Below, piece after piece: positions 55,282-63,513 of a DNA stretch of 64,000 nucleotides. This stretch comes from CAVQYV01 sp963718295 [NCBI: uncultured Methylomirabilota bacterium] (GTDB taxonomy: Bacteria; Methylomirabilota; Methylomirabilia; CAVQYV01), in NCBI GenBank assembly GCA_963718295.1, contig CAVQYV010000009.1, positions 166,040 to 230,039 on the forward strand, in the 5' to 3' direction. The notes beneath the pieces were generated by a model. The model did no database searches and was not told where the DNA came from. It worked only from the letters and a program-made list of their open reading frames with translations. Every line of letters starts with the position of its first letter. The stretch's first letter is position 1. A program made the translations under genes and the position numbers.

Positions 55282-55397
55282 GGACTCCGGTTTTCACCCG
55301 GAGAAGCCGGACTCCGGTTTTCACCCCCGAACAGGAGCATTCCGGGGCAGGCTTAGTGACGGAGCAAGCCGGACTCCGGTTTTCACCGGAGTGACGG
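55282..55397 (+). repeat. three copies of a CCGGACTCCGGTTTTCACC repeat
   Basis: The unit (c/t)ggactccggttttcacc occurs near 55282, 55308 and 55369, each with GGACTCCGG-type self-complementarity. They directly follow the GIY-YIG gene. Confidence 0.75.
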
Positions 55398-55666
55398 ATG
55401 GGCCGCGGCCTGAAAATTCACCAATAGGGTTGGCCAATTCACCAATTCAATGGGTGAAAACGGGTATGGACAGTTCGTTGGCCTTCGATTTTATGCGGAA
55501 AAAGGATAGGATGGACGACACAGAAGGATCAGCCGCAGCGGTAACCTCGAATTATTCATTACAATTCCCAGGAAATCCCACGAATGGTCGCCCTTGAGAA
55601 GTCGGGGCGATTGCAGATTATTGATCCTGAAGTATTTGGTAAGATATTCGGAGGCGAGGAGCGACC
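55398..55666 (+). other. gene-free stretch, nothing recognised
   Basis: Short frames only. A GGAGGCGAGG ribosome site near its right end serves the next gene. Confidence 0.4.
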
Positions 55667-55924
55667 ATGAAGAGCAAGTCGAAAAGATCGGAGATTCCTC
55701 TGGAAAAGTTGGCCGAAGAGGCGCTTAAAGAGGCCGTGGCGGATGCAATTGCTGAACACAAACGAGCAGGCCATCCAATTGTAATCTGGCGAGATGATAA
55801 GGTTATCCATTTACCTGCTGAAGAAATAGTAGCGAGGGAGACCCGGGCGAAATACGCAACCTCGCCTAAAAAGACGGAATACCCTATCCTTCCATGGAAC
55901 CGCTTATCCTCGCTCAAAACCTGA
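55667..55924 (+). CDS. small antitoxin-like protein of unknown family
   Basis: An 85-residue charged protein: KLAEEALKEAVADAIAEHKR and AGHPIVIWRDDKVIHLPAEE. It resembles small helical antitoxin-like proteins that accompany nuclease toxins, but I see no toxin next to it and cannot name the family. ATG 55667 has GGAGGCGAGG before it. The last 31 bases overlap the ABC ATPase start. Confidence 0.6.
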   Translation: MKSKSKRSEIPLEKLAEEALKEAVADAIAEHKRAGHPIVIWRDDKVIHLPAEEIVARETRAKYATSPKKTEYPILPWNRLSSLKT

Positions 55925-56811
55925 CCAAGTGCTTTGACTCCTTCACCGCGGTGGCGGGGATCGATTTTATCGTCCACGAGGGGGAGATCCTCGGCTTTCT
56001 CGGCCCCAATGGGGCGGGCAAGACGACCACCATCCGCATGATCACCTGCACCTCCCCCCTCACGGCCGGCTCCCTCTCCGTCTTCGGCCTGGATGTCACC
56101 CGCCATCCCCGGGAGATCAAGGCCCAGATCGGGGTCGCCCCCCAGGAGAACAACTTCGACCCCGACTTCACGGTGCTCCATAACCTGATCGCCTACGGCC
56201 GCTATTTCCGCCTGCGGCCTGCAGAGGTCCGACAACGGGCGGCCGAGCTCTTGGAGTTCGTCCAGCTCAGCGAGCGGGCGAATGAGGCGACGGAGAAACT
56301 CTCCGGCGGGATGAAGCGGCGGCTCATCCTGGCGCGGAGCCTCCTCAACCGCCCTCGGCTGCTGATCCTGGACGAGCCCACCACCGGTCTCGATCCCCAG
56401 GGACGGCGCCTGATCTGGGAGCGGATCAAGGCCCTGCAGCAGGAGGGGGTGACGGTGGTGGTCACCACCCACTACATGGAGGAGGCGGAGCAGCTCTGCG
56501 ACCGCATTCTGATCATGAACCAGGGCCGGATCATCGCCGAAGGGTCTCCCCGGGGGCTGATCGAGCACCATGTGGGAGGAGAGGTGTTGGAGGTAGTGCC
56601 GGCGGAGGGGGAGGAAGAAGCCCTGCTGGCCGCCCTCGATGGGTGCGGCTCCTATCAGCGGCTGGGAGAGCGGTTCGAGGTCTTCACCCGGGAAGGCGGG
56701 CAGGTCCTGGAGCGCCTCCGCTCCCGGGTCAGGCTCGCCTCCTATGGCATCCGGCGACCCAACCTGGAGGATGTCTTTCTCCGCCTGACCGGAAGGGACC
56801 TCCATGAGTGA
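55894..56811 (+). CDS. ABC-2 type transporter ATP-binding protein
   Basis: A 305-residue ATPase of the NodI/DrrA group: Walker A GPNGAGKTTTIRMI, signature LSGGMKRRLILARSLL, Walker B LLILDEPTTGLDP, H-loop VVTTHYMEEAEQ, plus the C-terminal domain typical of these exporters. It overlaps the permease gene by 8 bases. A broken copy of its 5' part is found at 51105-51700. Substrate unknown. Confidence 0.93.
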   Translation: MEPLILAQNLTKCFDSFTAVAGIDFIVHEGEILGFLGPNGAGKTTTIRMITCTSPLTAGSLSVFGLDVTRHPREIKAQIGVAPQENNFDPDFTVLHNLIAYGRYFRLRPAEVRQRAAELLEFVQLSERANEATEKLSGGMKRRLILARSLLNRPRLLILDEPTTGLDPQGRRLIWERIKALQQEGVTVVVTTHYMEEAEQLCDRILIMNQGRIIAEGSPRGLIEHHVGGEVLEVVPAEGEEEALLAALDGCGSYQRLGERFEVFTREGGQVLERLRSRVRLASYGIRRPNLEDVFLRLTGRDLHE

Positions 56812-57622
56812 GAAGGCCATCCCGGCCACAGCACCGGCCCCTAAAGGCCTCTGGGTCCCCCACCTCAGCTCCCGGGTCTGGGCCGTGTGGCGGAGGGATT
56901 TCGATGTCTTTCGCCGCCTCTTCTGGGTCAACTTCGCCCTCCCCATGCTGGAGCCGATCCTCTATCTCCTGGCCCTTGGCTTTGGCCTGGGGGTCTTCAT
57001 CCAGGAGATCCAGGGAATCCCCTACTCCCGCTTCATCGCCCCCGCGCTGGTCTCGGTGGCCGTCATGTACGGCGCCTTCTTCGAGTGTTCCTATGCCTCC
57101 TTCGTCCGCATGTACTACCAGAAGACCTTCGATGCCATCATCGCCACCCCGGTCAACCTGGAGGAGGTGGTGGCGGGAGAGATCCTGTGGGGGGCCACCC
57201 GCGCCGCCCTCAACAGCACCCTGGTCTTCCTGGTGACGGTGGCCTTCGGCCTGGCCTCGCCGCTTAACATCCTGGTGGTGCTCCCCCTCGCCTTTCTGGG
57301 AGGGCTTCTCTTCGGCTCCCTGGGGATGATCTCCACTGCCCTGGTGCCGGGAATCGAGTACTTCAACTACCCCATCTTCCTCCTCCTCATGCCCATGTTC
57401 CTCTTTTCCGGGACCTTATTTCCCCTGGAAATCCTTCCCCGATCCGTTCAGACAGCCAGCTTCGTCCTCTTTCCTATGACCCACCTGGTGCGGATCACTC
57501 GCGCCTCGATGCTAGGGCATCTCGATCCCAGCCTGCTCTGGAGCCTGCTCTGGCTGGCAGGGGCCACCCTGATCCTCTTCCCCCTGGCCCTTTATCTGAT
57601 GCAGCGTCGCTTGATCAAATAG
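56804..57622 (+). CDS. ABC-2 type transporter permease
   Basis: A 272-residue membrane protein with six spans and the ABC-2 permease pattern (VNFALPMLEPILYLLALGFG, YQKTFDAIIATPVNLEEVV, MLMPMFLFSGTLFPLEILP written here as PMFLFSGTLFPLEILP). It works with the preceding ATPase in a NodIJ-like exporter. Start codon overlaps the ATPase stop. Confidence 0.92.
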   Translation: MSEKAIPATAPAPKGLWVPHLSSRVWAVWRRDFDVFRRLFWVNFALPMLEPILYLLALGFGLGVFIQEIQGIPYSRFIAPALVSVAVMYGAFFECSYASFVRMYYQKTFDAIIATPVNLEEVVAGEILWGATRAALNSTLVFLVTVAFGLASPLNILVVLPLAFLGGLLFGSLGMISTALVPGIEYFNYPIFLLLMPMFLFSGTLFPLEILPRSVQTASFVLFPMTHLVRITRASMLGHLDPSLLWSLLWLAGATLILFPLALYLMQRRLIK

Positions 57623-57645
57623 TTTGACCTCAAGGAGAATGAGCC

Positions 57646-58278
57646 ATGACCACCACGATCCTCCTCATCCGCCACGGCGAGACCCTGGGCAACCGCGATG
57701 GGATGTTCCGGGGCCAGAAGGACTTTCCCCTCAATGAAAACGGGAGAGCCCAGGCCCGCTCCCTGGCGGAGGAGCTCTCCGCCTGGAGGATCGACGCCAT
57801 CTATTCCAGCCCCCTCTCCCGGGCGATGGAGACGGCGCGCCCCCTGGCCGAGGCCCGGGGTCTGTCGGTCATCGAGGAAGCAGGGCTCATTAATATCCGT
57901 CTGGGAGATTGGGAGGGACGGCTCAAGAGGGAGATCGAGGCGGAGCAACCGGAGCTGTGGAGGATCTGGATCAGGGAGCCGGAGAAGCTAAGCGGGAAGG
58001 GGCGGAGACCCTTAGGCGAGGTGCAGGAGCGGTCCTATGCGGCCCTGATGAGGATCATCGGGGAGCGGGCCGGAGGACAGATCGCCTTGGTGAGCCACCG
58101 GGCGGTGCTGAAACCCCTGATCGCCCGCTGCCTGGGGATCCGGGAGCCCTACTTCTGGCGAATCCACATGGATACCGCGGCCTATTCCATCCTGGAGCAC
58201 ACCGCCGAGCAGGGCTTTCTCCTCACCCTGCTGAATCAGACCCATCACCTGAAGAACTTCATCCGGGAGAAGGTGTAG
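57646..58278 (+). CDS. histidine phosphatase family protein (phosphoglycerate mutase-like)
   Basis: A 210-residue phosphatase with the phosphohistidine motif LLIRHGETLGNRDGMF, YSSPLSRAMETARPLAE, LGDWEGR and the second catalytic histidine in LVSHRAVLKPLI. Possible roles are alpha-ribazole or broad sugar phosphatase; no neighbour decides this. AAGGAGAATGAGCC precedes the ATG. Convergent with arsS. Confidence 0.9.
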   Translation: MTTTILLIRHGETLGNRDGMFRGQKDFPLNENGRAQARSLAEELSAWRIDAIYSSPLSRAMETARPLAEARGLSVIEEAGLINIRLGDWEGRLKREIEAEQPELWRIWIREPEKLSGKGRRPLGEVQERSYAALMRIIGERAGGQIALVSHRAVLKPLIARCLGIREPYFWRIHMDTAAYSILEHTAEQGFLLTLLNQTHHLKNFIREKV

Positions 58279-58300
58279 CAGGGGTCGGCGATCGGTCCCT

Positions 58301-58319
58301 GGACCTGAACTCAGGTTCC
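58301..58319 (-). promoter_or_regulatory. SECIS-like hairpin of arsS
   Basis: In the mRNA sense: GGAACCTG-AGTT-CAGGTCC, a 7-bp stem with one bulged A and an AGTT loop whose second base is G. The loop begins 20 bases after the UGA at 58334-58332, inside the 16-37 window described for bacterial SECIS elements. The terminal stop codon of the gene is part of the hairpin. Confidence 0.65.
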
Positions 58320-59324
58320 GATGGCCCCCCCTCAGGTGAAGCCCGCCTGGGCCGTGCAGGCATAGCAGTGATCGGAGACCGCGATGGGGCTGCCGGGCTC
58401 CGGGGGACCCTCGGCCTGGGAGATGTGGATTTTTCGCATGCCCAGAGGGATCCCTGCAGCCAGATTGAAATCGCAGTCGTAGAGATAGCCCTCCCAGGAG
58501 ACGGAGATCAGGCTGCGACATCCGAGCCCTTCCAGGGTGGAGGGGTTGAACCCGGCAGCGAGCCGCTGCAGGTAGTCCTCCAGGAGGCCCGCCTCCTGGA
58601 GCCAGGCGCGAAACCGGCCCAAGGGGGCATTGGTGAAACAGAAGAGATGGCTGAAGGTAATGCCCCAATCCCTTTGCAGGGCCAATCGAAAGGCCGTTTC
58701 CAACTTTCCCTGGGGGACCGGTAGGGAGGCATCGATCGGATTGGAGACCAGGTTCAGCTCCAAACCGGCACCCTCCCGCCCATAGCCCATCGCATTCAGC
58801 TTTTGCAGGGCGGTGATGCTTTGTAGGAAGGATCCGCTCCCTCTCTGGGATTCGAGCGCCGAGGCCTGTAGGGCGGGAAAGGAGGCGATCAGGACCACCC
58901 GGTGATCCTTGCAGATCTCCATCAGGTCCGCATGGCCCCGCTGGCCGAGGGCAACCAGGTTGGTGCGGAGCAGTATCCGGGGGACCCGCGTGGAGAGCCG
59001 GCGGATCATCGAAGGGAGATGGACGTTCATCTCCGGCGCCCCGCCCGTGAGATCGATGACCTGGAAATGGCCCCGGCGGGCGTAGGAGATGATCTCCTCC
59101 ATGGTGCGGGCCTCCATGGATTCCCTGTGTCCAGGCCCGGACTGGTGATGGCAATGGCCGCACGACTGATTGCAGAGGAGGCCCAGGTTGACCTGCAAGG
59201 TGACGGCCTGGCTGCGGGTCAAGGTCAGGCCCTGTCGGGCAAGGCAGGCGGCAAAGGGCTCGACGGGCGATGAGGAAGGTACTGGCGGGCAGGCTTTCTT
59301 TGTCGGGGAGAGATCACTCGCCAT
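58311..59324 (-). CDS. arsS: arsenosugar biosynthesis radical SAM selenoprotein ArsS (UGA at 58334-58332 read as selenocysteine)
   Basis: A radical SAM protein with the cluster motif LLCNQSCGHCHH (CxxxCxxC), DLTGGAPEMN, LRTNLVAL and a C-terminal Cys-rich tail CRSLISVSWEGYLYDCDFNL ... HCYACTAQAGFT. The family (TIGR04167, radical SAM/Cys-rich or SeCys) normally continues with a conserved Cys or Sec followed by G-G/Q. Here the next codon is UGA, and reading through it gives U-GGAIGT before a second stop. A SECIS-like hairpin follows. It presumably acts in arsenosugar formation; a fused DUF2064-GT2 protein at 27989 may belong to the same pathway. Conventional calling would stop at 58332. Confidence 0.85.
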
Positions 59325-59363
59325 TTTCGGATCTCTGATGATTATCCCTACTTCCCATTGACA

Positions 59364-59780
59364 TTATTTTGCTTCGACGGGGAATTGGGCCTCATGCCAT
59401 TCATTCCACCCTCCCTTGAGGGCATATACCTTTGGGAAACCTTTCGCCATGAGTTGACGTGCCACCCGGGCACTGGTAGCCTCGGTGGGTCAGGTACAGT
59501 AGAGGACAAGCGTCTTGTCTTGGGGATACTTGGTAGCCCAGGAGGCGACCTCGGCGGAGGGATCCTCCCGAATCGCACCTTGGATCTTCCGGTCACTGTC
59601 GGTCCAACTGCGTCCGACTCGCACATCCAGGATGACCACAGACGGGTCCCCCATGAGGGGCCGAAGCTCCTCCTTGGTCATCCGGGGCACCTCCGCAGAC
59701 CAAGCCGTCTGGACCAGCAGCCCCAGGCAAACCAAACCCAGGATCGTGGTCAAAGCCGTCTGAAATCGTTCTCGCTTCAT
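59364..59780 (-). CDS. periplasmic rhodanese-domain selenoprotein (UGA at 59492-59490 read as selenocysteine)
   Basis: A 138-residue protein: signal peptide MKRERFQTALTTILGLVC to about residue 29 (ending QTAWSA), then a rhodanese domain with SVVILDVRVGRSWTDSD and the active-site loop LVLYCT. There an in-frame UGA interrupts the frame; beyond it the same frame reads PTEATSARVARQLMAKGFPK and VYALKGGWNEWHEAQFPVEA, which completes the domain. Cysteine homologues have YCxCPNEATSA, so the UGA stands at the second cysteine, giving a C-x-U pair. A SECIS-like hairpin lies 21 bases after the UGA. Likely a thiol/selenol sulfurtransferase or reductase in the periplasm. Confidence 0.85.
59459..59473 (-). 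promoter_or_regulatory. SECIS-like hairpin of the rhodanese gene
   Basis: In the mRNA sense GTGCC-CGGGT-GGCAC, a perfect 5-bp stem with a 5-base loop that has G in second place. The loop starts 21 bases after the UGA, which suits the bacterial SECIS distance rule. Confidence 0.65.
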
Positions 59781-59826
59781 GGGCAGTTCTCCTTGCCTGT
59801 AAGGGAATTCATCGAACGCACCACGC

Positions 59827-60792
59827 CTACGGCCGAACCAAAACCTTCACTGCATCGGGCTGAGACGATAGCTCAAATGCCTTACCCATATCCTGCAGGG
59901 GGATAGGCGGGGAAAGCAGGGGTTTCACCTGGATGAGGCCCTTCCCGTAAGGAGCCAGAAGGCGGTCAAACCAGGCAAACCGCTCATGGGGGGTGTTCAG
60001 ATGCATCACGCAGGTGGTGCGGATGGTGATGGCATCATCGTGCCAGCGGCTGATGGCCAGCCGGACCGGCTCCATGATCCAGCTATACAGGACCAAGGTC
60101 CCGTTCTTCCTCAAGATGCGGGTGGCCATGTTCATGGACTCTTCCCTCCCCGCGGCCTCGAAGACCACATCCACCCCGGATCCTCGCGTCAGGTCCTGAA
60201 TGGCCTTTTCCGTATCCGGCGCACCGGGATCGAACGCATCATCTGCCCCCAAATCCCTGGCCAATTTCCGCTTGCCCGCCAAGGGATCGATCCCGATGAC
60301 CCGGATGGCCCCTTTCCGCTTCGCGCCCTGCACCATGATCTGACCCGCAAATCCCAGACCCATCACCGCCACCGTATCCCCCAGCTGCACCCCGGAGTTG
60401 AAGACGGAATACATGGAGCAGGCGAGGGGCTCTCCCAGGCATCCCAGCTCCATGTCCATCTCTGCAGGAATGGGATGGAGATCATCCTCCTGGGAGAGGA
60501 AATAATCGGCGAAGGTCCCATTCACGTAACAGGACATCACCCGATCGCCCACTCTGTACCGGCGCACCCCTTTGCCCACTTCCACCACCGTCCCCCCACC
60601 CTCATGACCCAGGAGGGTGACGGGAAAGGAGATCCCTGGAGGGAGAATGCCGCTATAGATGTTCTTGTCCGTCCCGCAGATGGAGCACTGAGCCGTCTGA
60701 ACCAGCACTTGCCCCTCACCGGGCGCCGGAAGCTCCCTGGTTACCACCTCCACCTTCTTGGGTCCTGGGAGGCGAATCGTCTGAATGTTCAT
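59827..60792 (-). CDS. zinc-dependent alcohol dehydrogenase (medium-chain family)
   Basis: A 321-residue MDR dehydrogenase with the catalytic zinc site CSICGTDKNIYSG and GHEGGGTVVEVG, the nucleotide-binding VAVMGLGFAGQIMVQGAKRKG and FEAAGREESMNMATRILRKN. The four structural-zinc cysteines are not obvious, so it may be a sorbitol- or threonine-dehydrogenase-like member without that site. It lies 46 bases before the rhodanese gene on the same strand and 70 bases after the broken hydrolase. Substrate unknown. Confidence 0.9.
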   Translation of the reverse strand: MNIQTIRLPGPKKVEVVTRELPAPGEGQVLVQTAQCSICGTDKNIYSGILPPGISFPVTLLGHEGGGTVVEVGKGVRRYRVGDRVMSCYVNGTFADYFLSQEDDLHPIPAEMDMELGCLGEPLACSMYSVFNSGVQLGDTVAVMGLGFAGQIMVQGAKRKGAIRVIGIDPLAGKRKLARDLGADDAFDPGAPDTEKAIQDLTRGSGVDVVFEAAGREESMNMATRILRKNGTLVLYSWIMEPVRLAISRWHDDAITIRTTCVMHLNTPHERFAWFDRLLAPYGKGLIQVKPLLSPPIPLQDMGKAFELSSQPDAVKVLVRP

Positions 60793-60862
60793 CTTTTGTG
60801 TCCTCTCGTTGGCTGGTTTGGATGATTTGCGACGACTGCCGATGGTTCCGGCCTATGCCTAA

Positions 60863-61653
60863 CTACGCCTGATGGCGCCCCAGGAATTCCAGGACGATCC
60901 GGGCCATCTCGGCTGGTCGCTCGATATAGAGGTTGTGGCCTACGTCCTCCATGATCTTCCACTCCGATCCTTGGATGGATCTATGAATCTCCTCTGCGAG
61001 ATGAATCGGGGTAAATACATCCTTCCTTCCCGAGAGGATGAGCGTGGGCAGGGAAATCCGGGAGATCTTACCTTTCAAATCGAAGGCCATGCAGGCATCG
61101 GTGGCACGGCCAATTGCGATAGGGGAATTGATCTGGATCCGCTTCTCCTTCAGCGCCGCGATGTTGGAGGCATTGGCGGAGACGAACTCCGGCGGAAGCG
61201 AGCTTGACCACCTCATCGAAGAAGGCTGGGTATCCACCCTCATCCAAGCTCCTCCGGAGCCGACTGAAGGCCTCATGGAGCTGGGAGTCGATATGGCTGA
61301 AGGTGGAGATCAGGATGAGCGACCGGACCCTACTGGGTAATCGAGGGCGAACTGCTGGGCAATCGCCCCTCCCATGGAAAGGCCGGATAAATGGGTCTGT
61401 TCGACCCCAATCTTTTGCAGGAATTCAGATAGGTCCTGGGAGAATCCCCGGATGGAATAGGGCATATCCGGCTTTCCCGAGCCCCCGTGGCCCCGGACAT
61501 CGGGGGCGATGGTTCGGAAGCGCGTCGAAAACTCCGGCATCACCTGCGCCCAGCCGGTGGAATCTCCGTTCAGGCCATGGACCCATACCAGTGGAGTGCA
61601 ATTCCTTCGTCCAGGTAATGGACTTGGATATCGTGTAAGGAAATGATCGGCAT
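60863..61653 (-). pseudogene. alpha/beta hydrolase, three single-base frameshifts
   Basis: Starts MPIISLHDIQVHYLDEG at 61653, changes frame near 61605 to NCTPLVWVHGLNGDSTGWAQ, FRTIAPDVRGHGGSGKPD and the nucleophile elbow GLSMGGAIAQQFA, again near 61338 (SRVRSLILISTFSHIDSQL), and a third time near 61200 to end ILSGRKDVFTPIHLAEEI, DVGHNLYIERPAEMARIVL. The catalytic Ser, Asp and His regions are all present. All three junctions look like the loss of one base, the second in a short C run. A working gene with sequence errors is as likely as a dead one. Confidence 0.8.
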
Positions 61654-61920
61654 CGCATTCGCCTCCAATCCATCGGGGGAAAGATGAGGAATTGGGCCAT
61701 TGCATATCCCATTTTCGGTCCATTGGCAAGCAGTTTCCTCGGAGAGGGCCACTGAAGATCGCGAGACGGAAAAGGATTCCATGAGAGAATTCCTTGGGAG
61801 AATGTCTTGCAACCGAAGCCGTTCCGCTGTAATATCCGGCGGATTGTTTCCAGGGTCGCTCCATCTGTGCTGCACTCATCAAAATCATTCAGCCATCCTA
61901 TTCCACGGGAGGAAGGGTCG
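61654..61920. promoter_or_regulatory. divergent intergenic region with a possible sigma-54 site toward dctP
   Basis: 267 bases between divergent genes. At 61797-61810 GG-N10-GC (TTGGGAGAATGTCTTGCA) fits a -24/-12 promoter pattern pointing at the TRAP genes, but the bases around it are not the full consensus. GGGAGGAAGG before 61921 is the dctP ribosome site. Confidence 0.3.
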
Positions 61921-62926
61921 ATGAAATATGCAAAATGGTTGTTTTGTCTGGCGGTCCTCGGGTCCTGGTTATTGGCTTCAGCCGCATATGCAGAAGTAAA
62001 GCCGGTCGAGTTTTCCTATTCCATTTTCTTCCCCGCCCCTCACAAGCAGACTGCGCTGGCCACGGAATGGGCCAAGGAGATCGAGAAGAGGACCGAGGGG
62101 AAGGTAAAAGATCACCATATTCCCAGGAGGCACCCTGACTCCCGCGGACAAATGCTACGACGGGGTGGTCAAGGGGATCTCGGATCTCGGGATGTCGGCC
62201 CTGGCATATACCCGGGGGAAATCCCCTACGGAAGTGATCGATTTGCCCTTGGGCTACCGGAGCGCGGTGGCGGCGACCCGCCTCATCAACCGATACTATG
62301 AGAAGTTCAAGCCCGAGGAATTCAAAGAAGTGAAGGTCATGTACTTTCATGCCCATGGACCGGGGCTGCTCAACACCAAAGGAGCGGTGAAAAAATTGGA
62401 GGATCTAAAAGGGATGAAGATCCGCTCCACTGGCCTGAGCGCCAAGGTGGTCTCGGCCTTGGGGGGACCCCGGTGGCCATGCCGATGGGGGAGACCTTAC
62501 GCCTTGAGGAGAGGGGTGGTGGACGGTTCCATGGCCCCCATCCAAGCGGAAGGATGGAAATGGGGAGAGGGAGCTCAATGCACCACCGAGAGCTATGGTG
62601 CCGCCTACAGCACCGGGTTCTTTGTAGTGATGAACCAGGAGAAGTGGAATGCCCTGCCGTCCAACATCCAGAAGATATTCGAGAAGGTGAATACTGAGTG
62701 GATTGAGAAAACGGGTAGGATGTGGGAGACGATCGATAAGTCGGGGAGGGAATACACCTTGAAGAGGGGCAACCAGATCATCTCCCTCTCCAAGGAGGAG
62801 GACGACAGATGGGCCAAGGCAGTGAGACCCATCCTCGATGAATATCTGAAGAACACGAAGGAAAAGGGCCTGACCGGAGAGGCCGCACTGAAATTCTGCA
62901 GGGAGCAGTTGAAGAAGCTGCAATAG
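61921..62926 (+). pseudogene. TRAP transporter substrate-binding protein (DctP type), three frameshifts
   Basis: A signal peptide (MKYAKWLFCLAVLGSWLLAS, ending AAYA) is followed by VEFSYSIFFPAPHKQTALATE. An extra A in a run of four near 62106 shifts the frame; it resumes as ISDLGMSALAYTRGKSPTEV and YYEKFKPEEFKEVKVMYFHA. Near 62462 one G is missing from a G run, and near 62503 an extra T restores the frame, so GTPVAMPMGETYALRRGVVD can be read across. The end (EGWKWGEGA, FVVMNQEKWNALPS) is normal. Reassembled length about 335 residues. Binds a carboxylate-type solute for the permeases that follow. Confidence 0.85.
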
Positions 62927-63023
62927 CGAGGCCGAAGACTTGAGGGGAAGGGGTTCTATGAATCCCTTCCCTTGTCTTTTTTTGCCTTCAGCGAGGGAAT
63001 TTGCTAACGGGGGATATGAAGCA

Positions 63024-63513
63024 ATGAGGGGATTGATGAGCAAAGTGAGGGGAGTGAGCCGCTTTTTGAATGTCATCGCCGGGATCGCCCTCACCTTCAT
63101 GATGTCTCTCACGGTGGCCGATGTCATCCTGAGATACTTCAAGAGGCCCATCGTGGGAACCTATGAGCTGGTAGCGCTCTCCGGGGTGGTGGTGGTGGGC
63201 TTTGCCGTCCCCTTCACCTCCTGGCAAAGGGGTAACATATCCATGTGGACTTCCTCGTGGCCAAGTTCTCCCCCTGGGGATCAGGAATGTCTTTCATACC
63301 GCCACCCGCTCGTTAGGGATCGGGCTATTCTTGGTTTTGATTGGGTGGAATCTGATGCTGATGGGCAGGGATTTACACCGGTCCGGTGAGGTCTCCCTCA
63401 CGCTGCAGTTGCCTTTCTATCCTGTGGCATTTGGGGTGGGGATCTGTTGTCTGGTCGAATGCCTGGTTTTGCTCTGTGATATCTTCAAGGTGTGGGGGGG
63501 CAAGTATGAATGA
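63024..63513 (+). pseudogene. TRAP transporter small permease (DctQ type), two frameshifts
   Basis: Starts at ATG 63024 with GVSRFLNVIAGIALTFMMSL and RYFKRPIVGTYELVALSGV, loses one base near 63245 (GG expected before TGGACTTCC) and another in a G run near 63279, and then continues TATRSLGIGLFLVLIGWNLM and LPFYPVAFGVGICCLVECLV. Four membrane spans are recovered. The stop at 63513 overlaps the dctM start by 8 bases. Confidence 0.82.

Noticed and set aside
55282-55397. Possible CRISPR array in the CCGGACTCCGG repeats
   Set aside because: Only three units, uneven spacing, and the unit is a self-complementary REP-like sequence.
55618-56946. 442-codon minus-strand frame across the ABC-2 ATPase gene
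   Set aside because: Antisense shadow of an intact ATPase with all motifs present.
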